From contig JBBSJP010000003.1 of NCBI GenBank assembly GCA_038257155.1, forward strand, positions 1-64,000: DNA of 64,000 bases. Reading direction: 5' to 3'. Position 1 is the first letter of the stretch; each line of letters starts with the position of its first letter. Below the pieces are notes generated by a model. That model did not search any database. It saw nothing but the letters and a program-made list of their open reading frames with translations, and was not told the DNA's origin. This document shows, piece after piece, positions 9,227 through 17,277 of the stretch. This DNA is from JANJTY01 sp038257155 (GTDB lineage Bacteria > Pseudomonadota > Gammaproteobacteria > Xanthomonadales > Xanthomonadaceae). The position numbers and the translations under genes were made by a program.

Positions 9227-10038
9227 GCCAGCGGCTCCAGCCAGTCGCGCCAGGGCAGTGCTGGATCACCCAGTGCCAGAAAATCGGGATTGAGCACGGA
9301 TTCGCCACGTCGGTAGCGCAGGACTGCGCCGGTCGTGGTCAGCACGGCGCCGCCCGCCTGCTCCAGCACGCACTGTGCCGCAGCCGTGTCCCATTCCGAA
9401 GTCGGGCCGAAACGCGGGTAAAAATCCGCGCAGCCCTCGGCAATGCGGCAGAACTTGAGCGATGAGCCCATCCCGACCCGTTCGGTTTCACCCATGCGCG
9501 ACAGCAGGGCCTGGGTGCGATCATCAAGATGCGAGCGACTGGCAGCCACCCGTAACGGGCGCGGAGCCGGTCTCTGCGTGGCGAGTCGCAGGCGCCGGCC
9601 ATCCGGCTCGACGCGCCACGCGCCGCCACCGCGCCAGGCCATGTACATCAGCTCCAGCGCGGGCGCGTACACCACGCCAAGGACCGTATCGACACCGTCG
9701 ATCAGCGCAACATTGACGGTGAACTCGCCATTGCGTTTGACGAATTCGCGGGTACCGTCAAGCGGATCCACCAGCCAATGCTGCGGCCACAGGCTTCGCT
9801 CGGTCCAGGCAATATCGGCCGCTTCCTCCGACAGCACGGGGATGCGTGGCAGCAATTGCTCGAGCCCCTCGACCAGAATCCGGTGCGCGGCCATGTCGGC
9901 CTCGGTCAGCGGCGAGGCATCGTCCTTGGCCTGTACCGCGAAATCACTGGCGTAGACCTGCATGATCGCGCCACCCGCGGCACGCGCCAGTCCCAGCACC
10001 TGGTCTGCAAGAGTGGCCAGTTCGAGATTCGCTTTCAT
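9223..10038 (-). CDS. cysQ: 3'(2'),5'-bisphosphate nucleotidase CysQ
   Basis: Inositol-monophosphatase-fold enzyme that removes the 3' phosphate of PAP and PAPS, recycling the product of sulfate assimilation. The 271-residue protein shows the metal sites DDASPLTEADMAAH (about 39-52), EEAAD (about 71-75), and WLVDPLDGTREFVKRNGEFTVNVALI (about 88-113), plus the late motif SEWDTAAAQCVLEQAGG. The GTREF-K pattern fits CysQ more than HisN or SuhB. It overlaps mazG and nudE by 4 bases on either side. Its pairing with another IMPase-family gene two genes upstream suggests a nucleotide or phosphoester clean-up module. Confidence 0.93.
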   Translation of the reverse strand: MKANLELATLADQVLGLARAAGGAIMQVYASDFAVQAKDDASPLTEADMAAHRILVEGLEQLLPRIPVLSEEAADIAWTERSLWPQHWLVDPLDGTREFVKRNGEFTVNVALIDGVDTVLGVVYAPALELMYMAWRGGGAWRVEPDGRRLRLATQRPAPRPLRVAASRSHLDDRTQALLSRMGETERVGMGSSLKFCRIAEGCADFYPRFGPTSEWDTAAAQCVLEQAGGAVLTTTGAVLRYRRGESVLNPDFLALGDPALPWRDWLEPLA

Positions 10039-10589
10039 GAGCCTTGCCTCAGCAGGTATTCGCGCGCGATGAACAATGCCGCCAGGCTGCGCCCTTCTGA
10101 ACAGTCCTCGCGCAGCATCAACTCATGCAGCTTGTCCAGGCGCCATGGGACCACATCGAGTTCTTCCGGCTCATCACCTTCGAGCCGCTCGGGATACAGG
10201 TCCTCGGCCAGCACCAGGTGGGTCTGGTGGCTCATGTAGGTCGGCGCCAGGGATATCGAGCGCAGGACACTGAGGCGACGTGCGCCGAAGCCGGCCTCCT
10301 CCTTCAACTCGCGATCGGCCGCTTCGAGTGGCGTCTCGCCGTGGTCGATCCGCCCGCGCACCAGGCCCAGTTCGTAGCGATGCAGACCGCAAACGTACTC
10401 GCGTACCAGCAGCACGGTATCGGCATCGGCCATCGGTACGACGATCACCGCGCCGCCGCCACGGCTTTTCTGCCGCTCGTAGGTTCGTCGCACGCCGTTG
10501 GAAAATTCCAGATCGAGGCGCTCCACCTTGAAGCGCCCGCCAAAGTCGATTTCTTCAATGGCGTGGATCTTGGGCGGTTCGCGACTCAT
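10035..10589 (-). CDS. nudE: ADP compounds hydrolase NudE (Nudix)
   Basis: Nudix hydrolase acting on ADP-ribose, Ap3A and NADH in characterised relatives. The 184-residue protein has the Nudix box GRIDHGETPLEAADRELKEEAGF (about 80-102) with the REL-EE-G core intact, and the NudE-like N-terminus EPPKIHAIEEIDFGGRFKVERL. ATG at 10589 forms an ATGA overlap with the stop of the upstream hisN-like gene, which is why it is preferred over GTG at 10598. The downstream overlap with cysQ is also 4 bases. Context and length match NudE of related bacteria. Confidence 0.92.
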   Translation of the reverse strand: MSREPPKIHAIEEIDFGGRFKVERLDLEFSNGVRRTYERQKSRGGGAVIVVPMADADTVLLVREYVCGLHRYELGLVRGRIDHGETPLEAADRELKEEAGFGARRLSVLRSISLAPTYMSHQTHLVLAEDLYPERLEGDEPEELDVVPWRLDKLHELMLREDCSEGRSLAALFIAREYLLRQGS

Positions 10590-11380
10590 CCGTGCCACCC
10601 ATGCAGTTGCTCGCGCAGCTGGCCATGCAGGCGCGGTGCAGCCGCCAGTACGGTTCGCGTCTCGAGATCCAGTTCACCACCGTCGAGATCGGTGAACACG
10701 CCGCCTGCCTCACGCACGATCACCGCCAGCGCGGCGATGTCGAGAATGTTCACGTCGCTTTCGATCACGGCATCCAGCGCCCCCCGCGCCAGCAGATGGT
10801 AGTGGTAGAAATCGCCATAGCCGCGCGTTCGGTTGGCCACGCGGACCAGTGCCGAAAGCATCGACCAGCCCGGCGAAGCGGCCAGGGTCTTCAGGTTACC
10901 GAAAGAAAGCGAGGCTTGCGCCAGCGTGTCGGGCTCCATCACGCGGATCTGCTGGTTCTCGAACCAGGCACCGCCGCCCCGCCTGGCCCACATGGTTTCA
11001 CCGAAGGCGCTTGCCGAGGAAACCCCCAACACCAACTCGCCGCGGTACATCAGGGCGATCTGGGTGGAGAACATCGGGTAACCGCGAACGAAACTCTTGG
11101 TGCCGTCGATCGGATCAACCAGCCACAGCCAGTCGCTGTCGCGCCGATCAAAGCCCTGCTCCTCGCCATAGATGGCGTGCGTCGGATAGGCCTGCTCCAG
11201 CACCGCCCGGATGGCGGTTTCCGATTCGATATCGGCAATTGTCACCGGGCTGTTGTCGGCCTTGCTTTGCACTGCCAGGCCGCTGCGGTAATAGCGCGAG
11301 ATAACTTCCGACGCGGCCAATGCCGCGCGCCTGGCAACCAGCAGGGCCTCGTCCAGAAAGGCTGGACTGGCATCGCTCAC
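10586..11380 (-). CDS. hisN: Histidinol-phosphatase / inositol monophosphatase family protein
   Basis: Second member of the FIG/IMPase superfamily in this operon, 264 residues. Motifs: KADNSPVTIADIESE (about 40-54), GEEQG (about 71-75), WLVDPIDGTKSFVRGYPMFSTQIALM (about 85-110) and DVNILDIAALAVIVREAGG near the C-terminus. The GTKSF-RGYP pattern fits HisN-type histidinol phosphate phosphatases, although inositol-1-phosphatase activity cannot be excluded. It sits between gspN and nudE with 4-base overlaps on both sides. The IMPase fold is certain; the exact substrate is inferred. Confidence 0.85.
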   Translation of the reverse strand: MSDASPAFLDEALLVARRAALAASEVISRYYRSGLAVQSKADNSPVTIADIESETAIRAVLEQAYPTHAIYGEEQGFDRRDSDWLWLVDPIDGTKSFVRGYPMFSTQIALMYRGELVLGVSSASAFGETMWARRGGGAWFENQQIRVMEPDTLAQASLSFGNLKTLAASPGWSMLSALVRVANRTRGYGDFYHYHLLARGALDAVIESDVNILDIAALAVIVREAGGVFTDLDGGELDLETRTVLAAAPRLHGQLREQLHGWHG

Positions 11381-12126
11381 AGGCGCGGGCCTCCCTCGAT
11401 CAGCAGCAATCGGCCGCCTTCGGGGTTGGCTTCACCGATGTACTGCAAGGCCTTTTGCAGACTGTGGTCACCGGTCGGCGCATTGAGCAAGGCGCTGACT
11501 TCGTAGCCGCGCAAACTGACGAGGAACTCGCCCTCCAGTTCAAGCGGACCACCGCGATCGCTGAGTATGCCGGCCAGCGATCCGTCCGGACGCGAGCTGA
11601 ACTCCGCCACCAGATCGCCAAGCCGCGCTTCGGCCGCACCACCGACGCTGGCGTTCTGCCACACCGCATCACCGACGATGCTGCGCGGCCACATGTGCAG
11701 GATCTCGACTTCCGACAGGCTCAGCAGCAGCTCGCCACGCAGATCAAGCCCCGGCGCGTCGATAACCGGCGCTAGCAGGCTGGCCGGGAGCAGGGCACGC
11801 AGTCCGCGCACCGAAACGCTCTGGTCAGCGCGGCGCAGGACCGCAGCGCTGAGATCCATCTGCGGTCCCTTCAGCACCAGGTCGGCGCTGATCGCGCGTT
11901 GCAGCAGCGGCATCGGATGGAGAGTCCAGTCGAGCGCACCGAGCAACTCCTCTCCACGGCTCAGGCTACCGATTCGGCCACGCCAGATCGTGCCTGAGAC
12001 CTGCTCGGCGCGAATCTGGGTCTGGCCCTTCAAGGCCATTTCGAGGGCCAATTTGGCAGGAAACAGCACCACAGCCGCTGTCGCCAACAGCAACAGGATG
12101 ATCAGGGCCCAGAATAGCTTTCGCAT
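11377..12126 (-). CDS. gspN: Type II secretion system protein N
   Basis: GspN is a bitopic inner-membrane accessory of type II secretion, found in Xanthomonas-type systems. The 249-residue protein starts MRKLFWALIILLLLATAAVVLFP, a single N-terminal membrane helix, followed by a periplasmic domain with GQTQIRAEQVSGTIWRGRIGSLSRGEELLGALDWTLHP, typical of the GspN family, and DLRGELLLSLSEVEI. ATG at 12126 is chosen because AGGAAGG precedes it and the hydrophobic helix begins immediately. It follows gspM by 7 bases and overlaps the hisN-like gene by 4. Confidence 0.88.
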   Translation of the reverse strand: MRKLFWALIILLLLATAAVVLFPAKLALEMALKGQTQIRAEQVSGTIWRGRIGSLSRGEELLGALDWTLHPMPLLQRAISADLVLKGPQMDLSAAVLRRADQSVSVRGLRALLPASLLAPVIDAPGLDLRGELLLSLSEVEILHMWPRSIVGDAVWQNASVGGAAEARLGDLVAEFSSRPDGSLAGILSDRGGPLELEGEFLVSLRGYEVSALLNAPTGDHSLQKALQYIGEANPEGGRLLLIEGGPRL

Positions 12127-12133
12127 ACCTTCC

Positions 12134-12619
12134 TCAATTTTCTGGCTGTTCCAGTACGAGGCGCGCATCGACCCGCGCCGCTGATACACGTTGCGCGCCA
12201 AACTCGGCGACACGCAATCCATCACGCGCGGCCAGCATTTCCAGCCAGCGCATCAGGGCATTGAAATCGACGCCCTGGAACTGCACCCGCACGCGACCTG
12301 ATTCGAGCGGATCGACACGCAGCACGCTCGATCCGATCCCTGCCTCGGTGAGACTGCCGTCCACCCTCACCAGCAGCGACCCCGGCGCCGCACTGGCCGC
12401 AACCGGGCTTTGCGCCGCGAGTCGGCGATATTGTTCGGCCTGCGCCTGCATTTGCGCCATGGATGCCTCGGCCGCGATCACGCGGGTGCGTGCTTCGCGC
12501 AGCGAGGTCTGCAGCGGATCCCAGACCCAGGCCCAACCCAGCAACAGCAGCGCGAGCAGCCCGGCCATGCCGAGCACCTGCCTTTCGCGCGCGCTGCGTG
12601 CCATCCACCAGGCCCTCAT
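12134..12619 (-). CDS. gspM: Type II secretion system protein M
   Basis: GspM is the inner-membrane partner of GspL in the assembly platform. This 161-residue protein has a short cytoplasmic tail (MRAWWMARSARERQ), one membrane helix (VLGMAGLLALLLLGWAWVW), a coiled-coil-like stretch (REARTRVIAAEASMAQMQAQAEQYRRLAAQ) and a small ferredoxin-like periplasmic domain containing VRVQFQGVDFNALMRWLEML, the recognisable GspM signature. Length is normal. It overlaps gspL by 4 bases. Confidence 0.9.
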   Translation of the reverse strand: MRAWWMARSARERQVLGMAGLLALLLLGWAWVWDPLQTSLREARTRVIAAEASMAQMQAQAEQYRRLAAQSPVAASAAPGSLLVRVDGSLTEAGIGSSVLRVDPLESGRVRVQFQGVDFNALMRWLEMLAARDGLRVAEFGAQRVSAARVDARLVLEQPEN

Positions 12620-13776
12620 GCGCCGGCTCCGCGCACGCGATAACGGGCTTCGACACCACCCTGGCCCGGCACCGCCGAGGTCAGTTCGACCGCCACGCCC
12701 AGTTGTGCAGAAAGTGCTTCGCGCAGTGCATCGAGCGCTGCCACGTCGGGGCCACGCACCACCAGTTCCAGGCCGCCGTCGCGGTACTCGATCAGATCCA
12801 CCGAAAAGCGTGCGTCACCCAGTACCGGTGCAATCCGGGCCAGCATTGGCAAGGCGCCGCCCCTGCCCGCACTGCCGCGCAGCCGATCAAGCGCCGTTGC
12901 CAGTTGCGCCTCGGCATCAACCACACGGCTGGCATCCGGAACCAGTTCCAGATACAGCGCGCTCATCGCGGCCTCCGCCTGATCCTGGCGCGCCTGCAGC
13001 GCGCGCAGCTCGAGCACTCCTTGCAACAGGTACAGGCCCAACGCGGTGGCAGCCAATGCCGCGGCCCAGCGCCAGACGCTACGGTCACGACCGTGACGCC
13101 GCCGGCGCCCGGCGAACTCTCCGCCAAGCAGGTTCAGTCCCATGGAATGCGCCGAACCCTGGCCCAGCATCGCCAGCGGATCGTCGAGTTCCACCACCGA
13201 CATCGCCTTCAGGCTGTCGGGCACGGGCGCATTGGCGCTGCGCAGCAGGTGTTGCGGCGGCAGCGTCACTCGCGCCAGCAGCACTTCCAGCTCTTCGTGC
13301 TCGCCGGCCACGGCTTCGTCCGGCGCCAGACGCAGCACGAAGCGGTCGCCATCCAGCCATAGCGCAGGCAGTGGCGTGAGCGGCAGAAGTACCGATTCGG
13401 GCAACACCCGATCCAGCCCAATGCCGGCTGCATCGAGATCCGTCAGCCATTGCGCGATTCGCGCACGATCCACGACCAGGGCGGGCACGCGATCCCGCCC
13501 TTCGGCCTCGCCCACCACAACATGCAATTGCTCGATCGGTCCCGCCAGTCGTTCCTCGATCGCGAACGGCAGGCCGCGCTCGAGCTCCTCGCGGCGCGGC
13601 GAAATGCGCGGCGCCGACAACAGCAAGACCTGCTCGGCAGGAACCACCAGGGTAACGTCATCGGCCGCAGCGACCAGCGCCACATCCGGCAAGCCCTTGC
13701 CGCCCCGACCTGTTGCGCCCATCAGCGCCCAGACAAAGGAGGAATCGGGCAGCAGGCGGATGATCAGTCGGCTCAT
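12616..13776 (-). CDS. gspL: Type II secretion system protein L
   Basis: GspL links the cytoplasmic ATPase GspE to the inner-membrane platform. The 386-residue protein (from ATG at 13776) has an actin-like cytoplasmic domain (RELERGLPFAIEERL; VVDRARIAQWLTDLDAAGI; ALWLDGDRFVLRL), a positively charged juxtamembrane segment (GRRRRHGRDRSVWRW), a helix (AAALAATALGLYLLQGVLEL) and a periplasmic domain (FSVDLIEYRDGGLELVVRGPDVAALDALREAL). The upstream extension of the frame is not GspL-like. In most genomes gspL directly follows gspK; here gspK lies 11.8 kb away. Confidence 0.9.
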   Translation of the reverse strand: MSRLIIRLLPDSSFVWALMGATGRGGKGLPDVALVAAADDVTLVVPAEQVLLLSAPRISPRREELERGLPFAIEERLAGPIEQLHVVVGEAEGRDRVPALVVDRARIAQWLTDLDAAGIGLDRVLPESVLLPLTPLPALWLDGDRFVLRLAPDEAVAGEHEELEVLLARVTLPPQHLLRSANAPVPDSLKAMSVVELDDPLAMLGQGSAHSMGLNLLGGEFAGRRRRHGRDRSVWRWAAALAATALGLYLLQGVLELRALQARQDQAEAAMSALYLELVPDASRVVDAEAQLATALDRLRGSAGRGGALPMLARIAPVLGDARFSVDLIEYRDGGLELVVRGPDVAALDALREALSAQLGVAVELTSAVPGQGGVEARYRVRGAGA

Positions 13777-13881
13777 GCGAGGGTCGCGTTCAGGGCCGCG
13801 GATTGTAGCAAGCCCGGGCTGCTCACTCCGCCCGGCGGAACCCCGATTCAGCCAAGGCCTGGCCGCGGACACCCATCATGC

Positions 13882-14622
13882 TCAGTTCGGACCCTCAACA
13901 ATTGCGGTGGAGACCAGTACGTAGCGCCCGTGCAGCAGGGCGCCGGCTCCGCCGGTCTGGCAGTTCGGGTCGTTGGGAATATCGATCTCGATGGCCTGCC
14001 CGACGAATCGCAGCGCCAGGCTGCAAGGGGCGGATTCGTCCAGGCCTTCGAACAGGCCACGCGCGCTTGCGCCGTCGAGGCGCAGCGCGACCTGTTCCAG
14101 TTCGCCGAACGCCTTGATGCCGTACTCGTCCATCGGCCCCATGCCGGTGCGCATCCAGAACGCATCGAGGCGCAGGGTTTCGTCGCCGGTCGGCGCGATC
14201 TGCACACGATTCCACAACCCGTGGCCGGCGTACTGCCAGTAGATGCCGGTGGTAGTCGTCAACGCCAAGGCCTCCCCACAGCGCCCTTCCAGTTGCCGAC
14301 GATTGGCCAGTGTTGCGCGCGCCTCGGCGCGCGCCTCGTCCAGATAGGCACGAGCCTTCAGGCATTCACCCGCCTTCAGGTAGGCCAGCGCCGCATTGTT
14401 CAGCGCCATATCGCGCGCTGCCTGAAGGCGCTCATCTGCGCTTTGGTCCAAACTGTTTTGCATCGCGGTTTCGGCAAAGTCGATCTGCCGCTCGAAATGC
14501 TCGGTTGCCAGCAGGTAGTCGCCCGCGTCAAAGGCCGCGGTGCCGAGTCGATTGCAGCTCCTCACCGAATCGCAATCGGTTCCCGCTGCCAGGCCCAGCA
14601 GCAGCATCGTGCTCACCATCAT
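13882..14622 (-). CDS. Secreted hypothetical protein with TPR-like helices
   Basis: Unrecognised 246-residue protein. MMVSTMLLLGLAAG looks like a short signal peptide. Residues about 20-115 are helical and TPR-like (NRLGTAAFDAGDYLLATEHFERQIDFAETAM, then NNAALAYLKAGECLKARAYLDEARAEAR). The C-terminal half is beta-like and contains RLDAFWMRTGMGPMDEYGIKAFGELEQVALRLDG and FVGQAIEIDIPNDPNCQ. An AAGGAGT ribosome site precedes the ATG, supporting translation. It sits just outside gspL, in the same direction, at the start of the block that splits the secretion genes. A periplasmic or secreted role is inferred only from the N-terminus. Confidence 0.65.
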   Translation of the reverse strand: MMVSTMLLLGLAAGTDCDSVRSCNRLGTAAFDAGDYLLATEHFERQIDFAETAMQNSLDQSADERLQAARDMALNNAALAYLKAGECLKARAYLDEARAEARATLANRRQLEGRCGEALALTTTTGIYWQYAGHGLWNRVQIAPTGDETLRLDAFWMRTGMGPMDEYGIKAFGELEQVALRLDGASARGLFEGLDESAPCSLALRFVGQAIEIDIPNDPNCQTGGAGALLHGRYVLVSTAIVEGPN

Positions 14623-14657
14623 TCGCAGACTCCTTCCATGCCGACTTCGCGCGGATT

Positions 14658-15284
14658 CTATTGCTTGGGGTAACGATAGCGACCGGTTACCACGTAGTCG
14701 AACAACATGTCCTCTTCCCGCACCCCGCCACCGATGTTGTGGATGATCATTGGCCGACCATCTCGGCTTCGGTCCGACACGATTCCGATATGCGGCAAGC
14801 CAGAGTCCAGTCGCCAGCTGACGATGTCGCCGGGCTGAAAATCCGCGGCACTCGCCGACGCCGGCAGTTCACTCCCTTGGCGGCGAAAGTAGGCCTGCAG
14901 GTTCGGCACGCGACGATGATCGATGTTGCGATCCGGCCCACGCAGGCCCCAGATCTGCGGGTACTCCGCAAAGCCACTGCGCATGTCCTCGTGCACGCGC
15001 TGCTGCAGATCGATGCCGAGTTCACGATAGGCGCGCACCAGCACATCGGTGCAGACGCCGGTATGTGATGGCACGTCCCCGCCCGGATACTCGAGTCGCT
15101 GATAGCTGCCGTCGTAGCCGGTGGTCACGCCCACCTGGGCACGCGCCGCATTCACCAGACGCTCTGCGTGAGGCTCGGCAGCGACACCAGCACCAAGCAG
15201 CGACAGCGTCAGCACGGCCATCGCGCGTCGAATTGCCAGGCCGCGAATCACCCATGGCGACTTTCGATCCGCTACTTGATGCAT
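14658..15284 (-). CDS. DUF1287 domain protein (probable cell-wall-type amidase fold)
   Basis: Matches the DUF1287 family, exported proteins with an NlpC/P60-like fold. The 208-residue product has a signal region (RRAMAVLTLSLLGAGVAAEP), then the family hallmarks GVTTGYDGSYQRLEYPGGDVPSHTGVCTDVLVRAYRELGIDLQQRVHEDM, where Cys in GVCTDV is the expected nucleophile, and later GDIVSWRLDSGLPHIGIVSDR with the His of the putative dyad. The catalytic function is not established for the family; a role on peptidoglycan is inferred from the fold. It lies 35 bases upstream of the TPR-like gene and may be co-transcribed with it. Confidence 0.85.
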   Translation of the reverse strand: MHQVADRKSPWVIRGLAIRRAMAVLTLSLLGAGVAAEPHAERLVNAARAQVGVTTGYDGSYQRLEYPGGDVPSHTGVCTDVLVRAYRELGIDLQQRVHEDMRSGFAEYPQIWGLRGPDRNIDHRRVPNLQAYFRRQGSELPASASAADFQPGDIVSWRLDSGLPHIGIVSDRSRDGRPMIIHNIGGGVREEDMLFDYVVTGRYRYPKQ

Positions 15285-15444
15285 GGTGCCGTCACCCTCG
15301 ATCTGTCAGACAAGAGTATGCAGCGGTCCCGGCTGGGCAGATCAAACCCAGCCTGACTGGCGCGCCGCTGTGCCCAGTGACGCAATGGTCCAGCGCCAGA
15401 CTTCGACTACCATCGGTATCAGTGGGTAGCCCGGGTATCGCCAC

Positions 15445-17259
15445 ATGCGCAAGGCGTTCCGCTTTTTTCTGCTGGTTCTGAGCCTGGGATTTTCCGAAGT
15501 CGCCAGCAGCGCAGAAGCAGCCGGCCACACCACGCTGCGCGTGCGCGACATTGTCGATGGAGCGCCTTTGCAGGCCCGGATGAAGCTCTACCGGGTTTCG
15601 GGGCCATTGGCCGCAAGCCGCCCGCAACTGGATGCGATCAGACACGCCAATCCGGATAGCGAATTGACCGTCGGCGCAGCCGGCACGGACTTCGCCCTGC
15701 AGGGTCGGTTGCTGGCACTCATCAGCGCACCGGGTTACGTCGAACTCGCTACCCTGCTCGAACCCGGCAGTGCTGGCTGGACCGTCTGGCTGAAGCCACT
15801 GCACGAATCCAGTGAAGCACATGCCGAAACAGAAGGCGGAATCCAGCACATTTCGGGAACCGTGCGCGACAGCCGCAGCCTGAATCCGGTCGCAGGGGCG
15901 CGACTGGAACTGCGTCCGGCCGGCCTGGTTACCTATTCGGATGTGGACGGCCGTTATCGCTTCTTGCTTGATCCGGAAAGTCCACACCTTGCCGACAGCG
16001 AGTTCCTGCACCTCAGTGTGGCGGCCGCTGGCTGGCCCAGCCAGAGCGATCCGGCAATCCCGCGTCGGGCCGGAAACGTGCTGCGCAATGTCGACCTGGG
16101 CGCCGGGCCTGCGGCCCGGCATCGTCACCAGGACACGGTTCTGCAGATGCTTCCCGAGTCGCGTGACGAGACAATCGAAATGCTGGGCGGCTCCAGTGTC
16201 GACGACCCGCCACTGTCCATCCGGGTCGGATTTGCCGATGCCAGCTGCAGCCAGACCTGCTGTACCGGCAGCTGCACACACACCTGCGTTTTCGATCTGG
16301 AAACCTATGTGCGACGCGGCATCACCCACGAGTGGATCGGAAGCTGGACGCAGCAGTCACTGCGCGCCGGCAGCATCGCCTACCGCAGCTATGCTGCCTG
16401 GCATGCGCTCAATCCCGTCGCTGGCCGGCCGTATGATCTGTGCTCCTCGGCCTGCTGCCAGGTCAGTGGTGGCAGCGTCAGCAACGCCGGTACCCTCGCG
16501 GCGCGTGCTACCGCAGGACTGCTGCTGAAGCGCAACGAGGCGGTGTTTCGTTCGGAGTATTCGGCTGAGAACAATTGCCTGCTTGGAGCCATGTCGTGCA
16601 GCAATGCCGACCTCTCTTGCGGCAATGGCTACGCGGGTTCTCCAGCCACCAACTGGCCTTGTCTGGAGGACGTCGTCGGCCTCAATCGCAGCTGCTTCGG
16701 TCACGGCCGCGGCATGAGCCAGTGGGGCACCCAGCGCTGGTCGCAGACGCCGCACCTGCGGCTGTGGCCGTGGATCGTGAACCACTACTACAACGCCAGC
16801 GGCACAGGCACCGGCTTGCGCAGCGCCGTGATGACGCGCGTGCTCGCCATCCAGGATGCTGCCCCCGAGCCGTCCAGCCTGGAGCCCGGCGAGAGCTTCG
16901 ACATCGTCCTTGACACACTCAACCGTGCCGTTGAAAGCCATCAGCAGGTGCTGGTCGGCGCCAGCATTCGCCGCGCCAGTGAGCCCTTCATTTCAGACCC
17001 GGCACGCGACCAGCTGATCGAGTTGCCGCCCGGCAGCAGCCTTGCGACGCGCAGCTTCGTGGTGCCAGAAGCGGCCGAGCCGGGCAGCTACGCCCTCTGG
17101 GTGTCGCTATACATCGACATCGACGGCGACGGCGCGATCAGCAGCGATGATCTGGTGCAGGCCTTGCTGCAACTGCCCGACGCACTACAGGTGCAAGTGG
17201 CGGTGCCGCCGCCGGATGCATTGTTTGGCAACGGGTTCGAGGCCATCAGTCCGCCCTGA
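15445..17259 (+). CDS. Secreted SpoIID/LytB-domain protein with beta-sandwich module and LFGNGFE tail
   Basis: A 604-residue exported protein. It opens with a signal peptide (MRKAFRFFLLVLSLGFSEVASSA), then a beta domain, a carboxypeptidase-regulatory-like module (ISGTVRDSRSLNPVAGARLELRPAGLVTYSDVDGRYRF, about 135-175), and a SpoIID-like core (DLETYVRRGITHEWIGSWTQQSLRAGSIAYRSYAAWH; GHGRGMSQWGTQRWSQ). SpoIID proteins cleave peptidoglycan glycan strands in Bacillus. The core contains a cysteine-rich insert (ASCSQTCCTGSCTHTC; CSSACC). After it come another beta domain, an EF-hand-like DIDGDGAISSDDL, and the tail DALFGNGFEAISPP, which resembles GFE-ending tails of lysobacterial exported proteins. 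It stands alone on the plus strand. Confidence 0.8.
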   Translation: MRKAFRFFLLVLSLGFSEVASSAEAAGHTTLRVRDIVDGAPLQARMKLYRVSGPLAASRPQLDAIRHANPDSELTVGAAGTDFALQGRLLALISAPGYVELATLLEPGSAGWTVWLKPLHESSEAHAETEGGIQHISGTVRDSRSLNPVAGARLELRPAGLVTYSDVDGRYRFLLDPESPHLADSEFLHLSVAAAGWPSQSDPAIPRRAGNVLRNVDLGAGPAARHRHQDTVLQMLPESRDETIEMLGGSSVDDPPLSIRVGFADASCSQTCCTGSCTHTCVFDLETYVRRGITHEWIGSWTQQSLRAGSIAYRSYAAWHALNPVAGRPYDLCSSACCQVSGGSVSNAGTLAARATAGLLLKRNEAVFRSEYSAENNCLLGAMSCSNADLSCGNGYAGSPATNWPCLEDVVGLNRSCFGHGRGMSQWGTQRWSQTPHLRLWPWIVNHYYNASGTGTGLRSAVMTRVLAIQDAAPEPSSLEPGESFDIVLDTLNRAVESHQQVLVGASIRRASEPFISDPARDQLIELPPGSSLATRSFVVPEAAEPGSYALWVSLYIDIDGDGAISSDDLVQALLQLPDALQVQVAVPPPDALFGNGFEAISPP

Positions 17260-17277
17260 AGCGAGCGATCCCTGGCC

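Noticed and set aside
15292..16329. Minus-strand frame of 345 codons opposite the SpoIID-like gene
   Set aside because: No family resemblance, and the plus-strand frame carries a signal peptide and clear SpoIID motifs.
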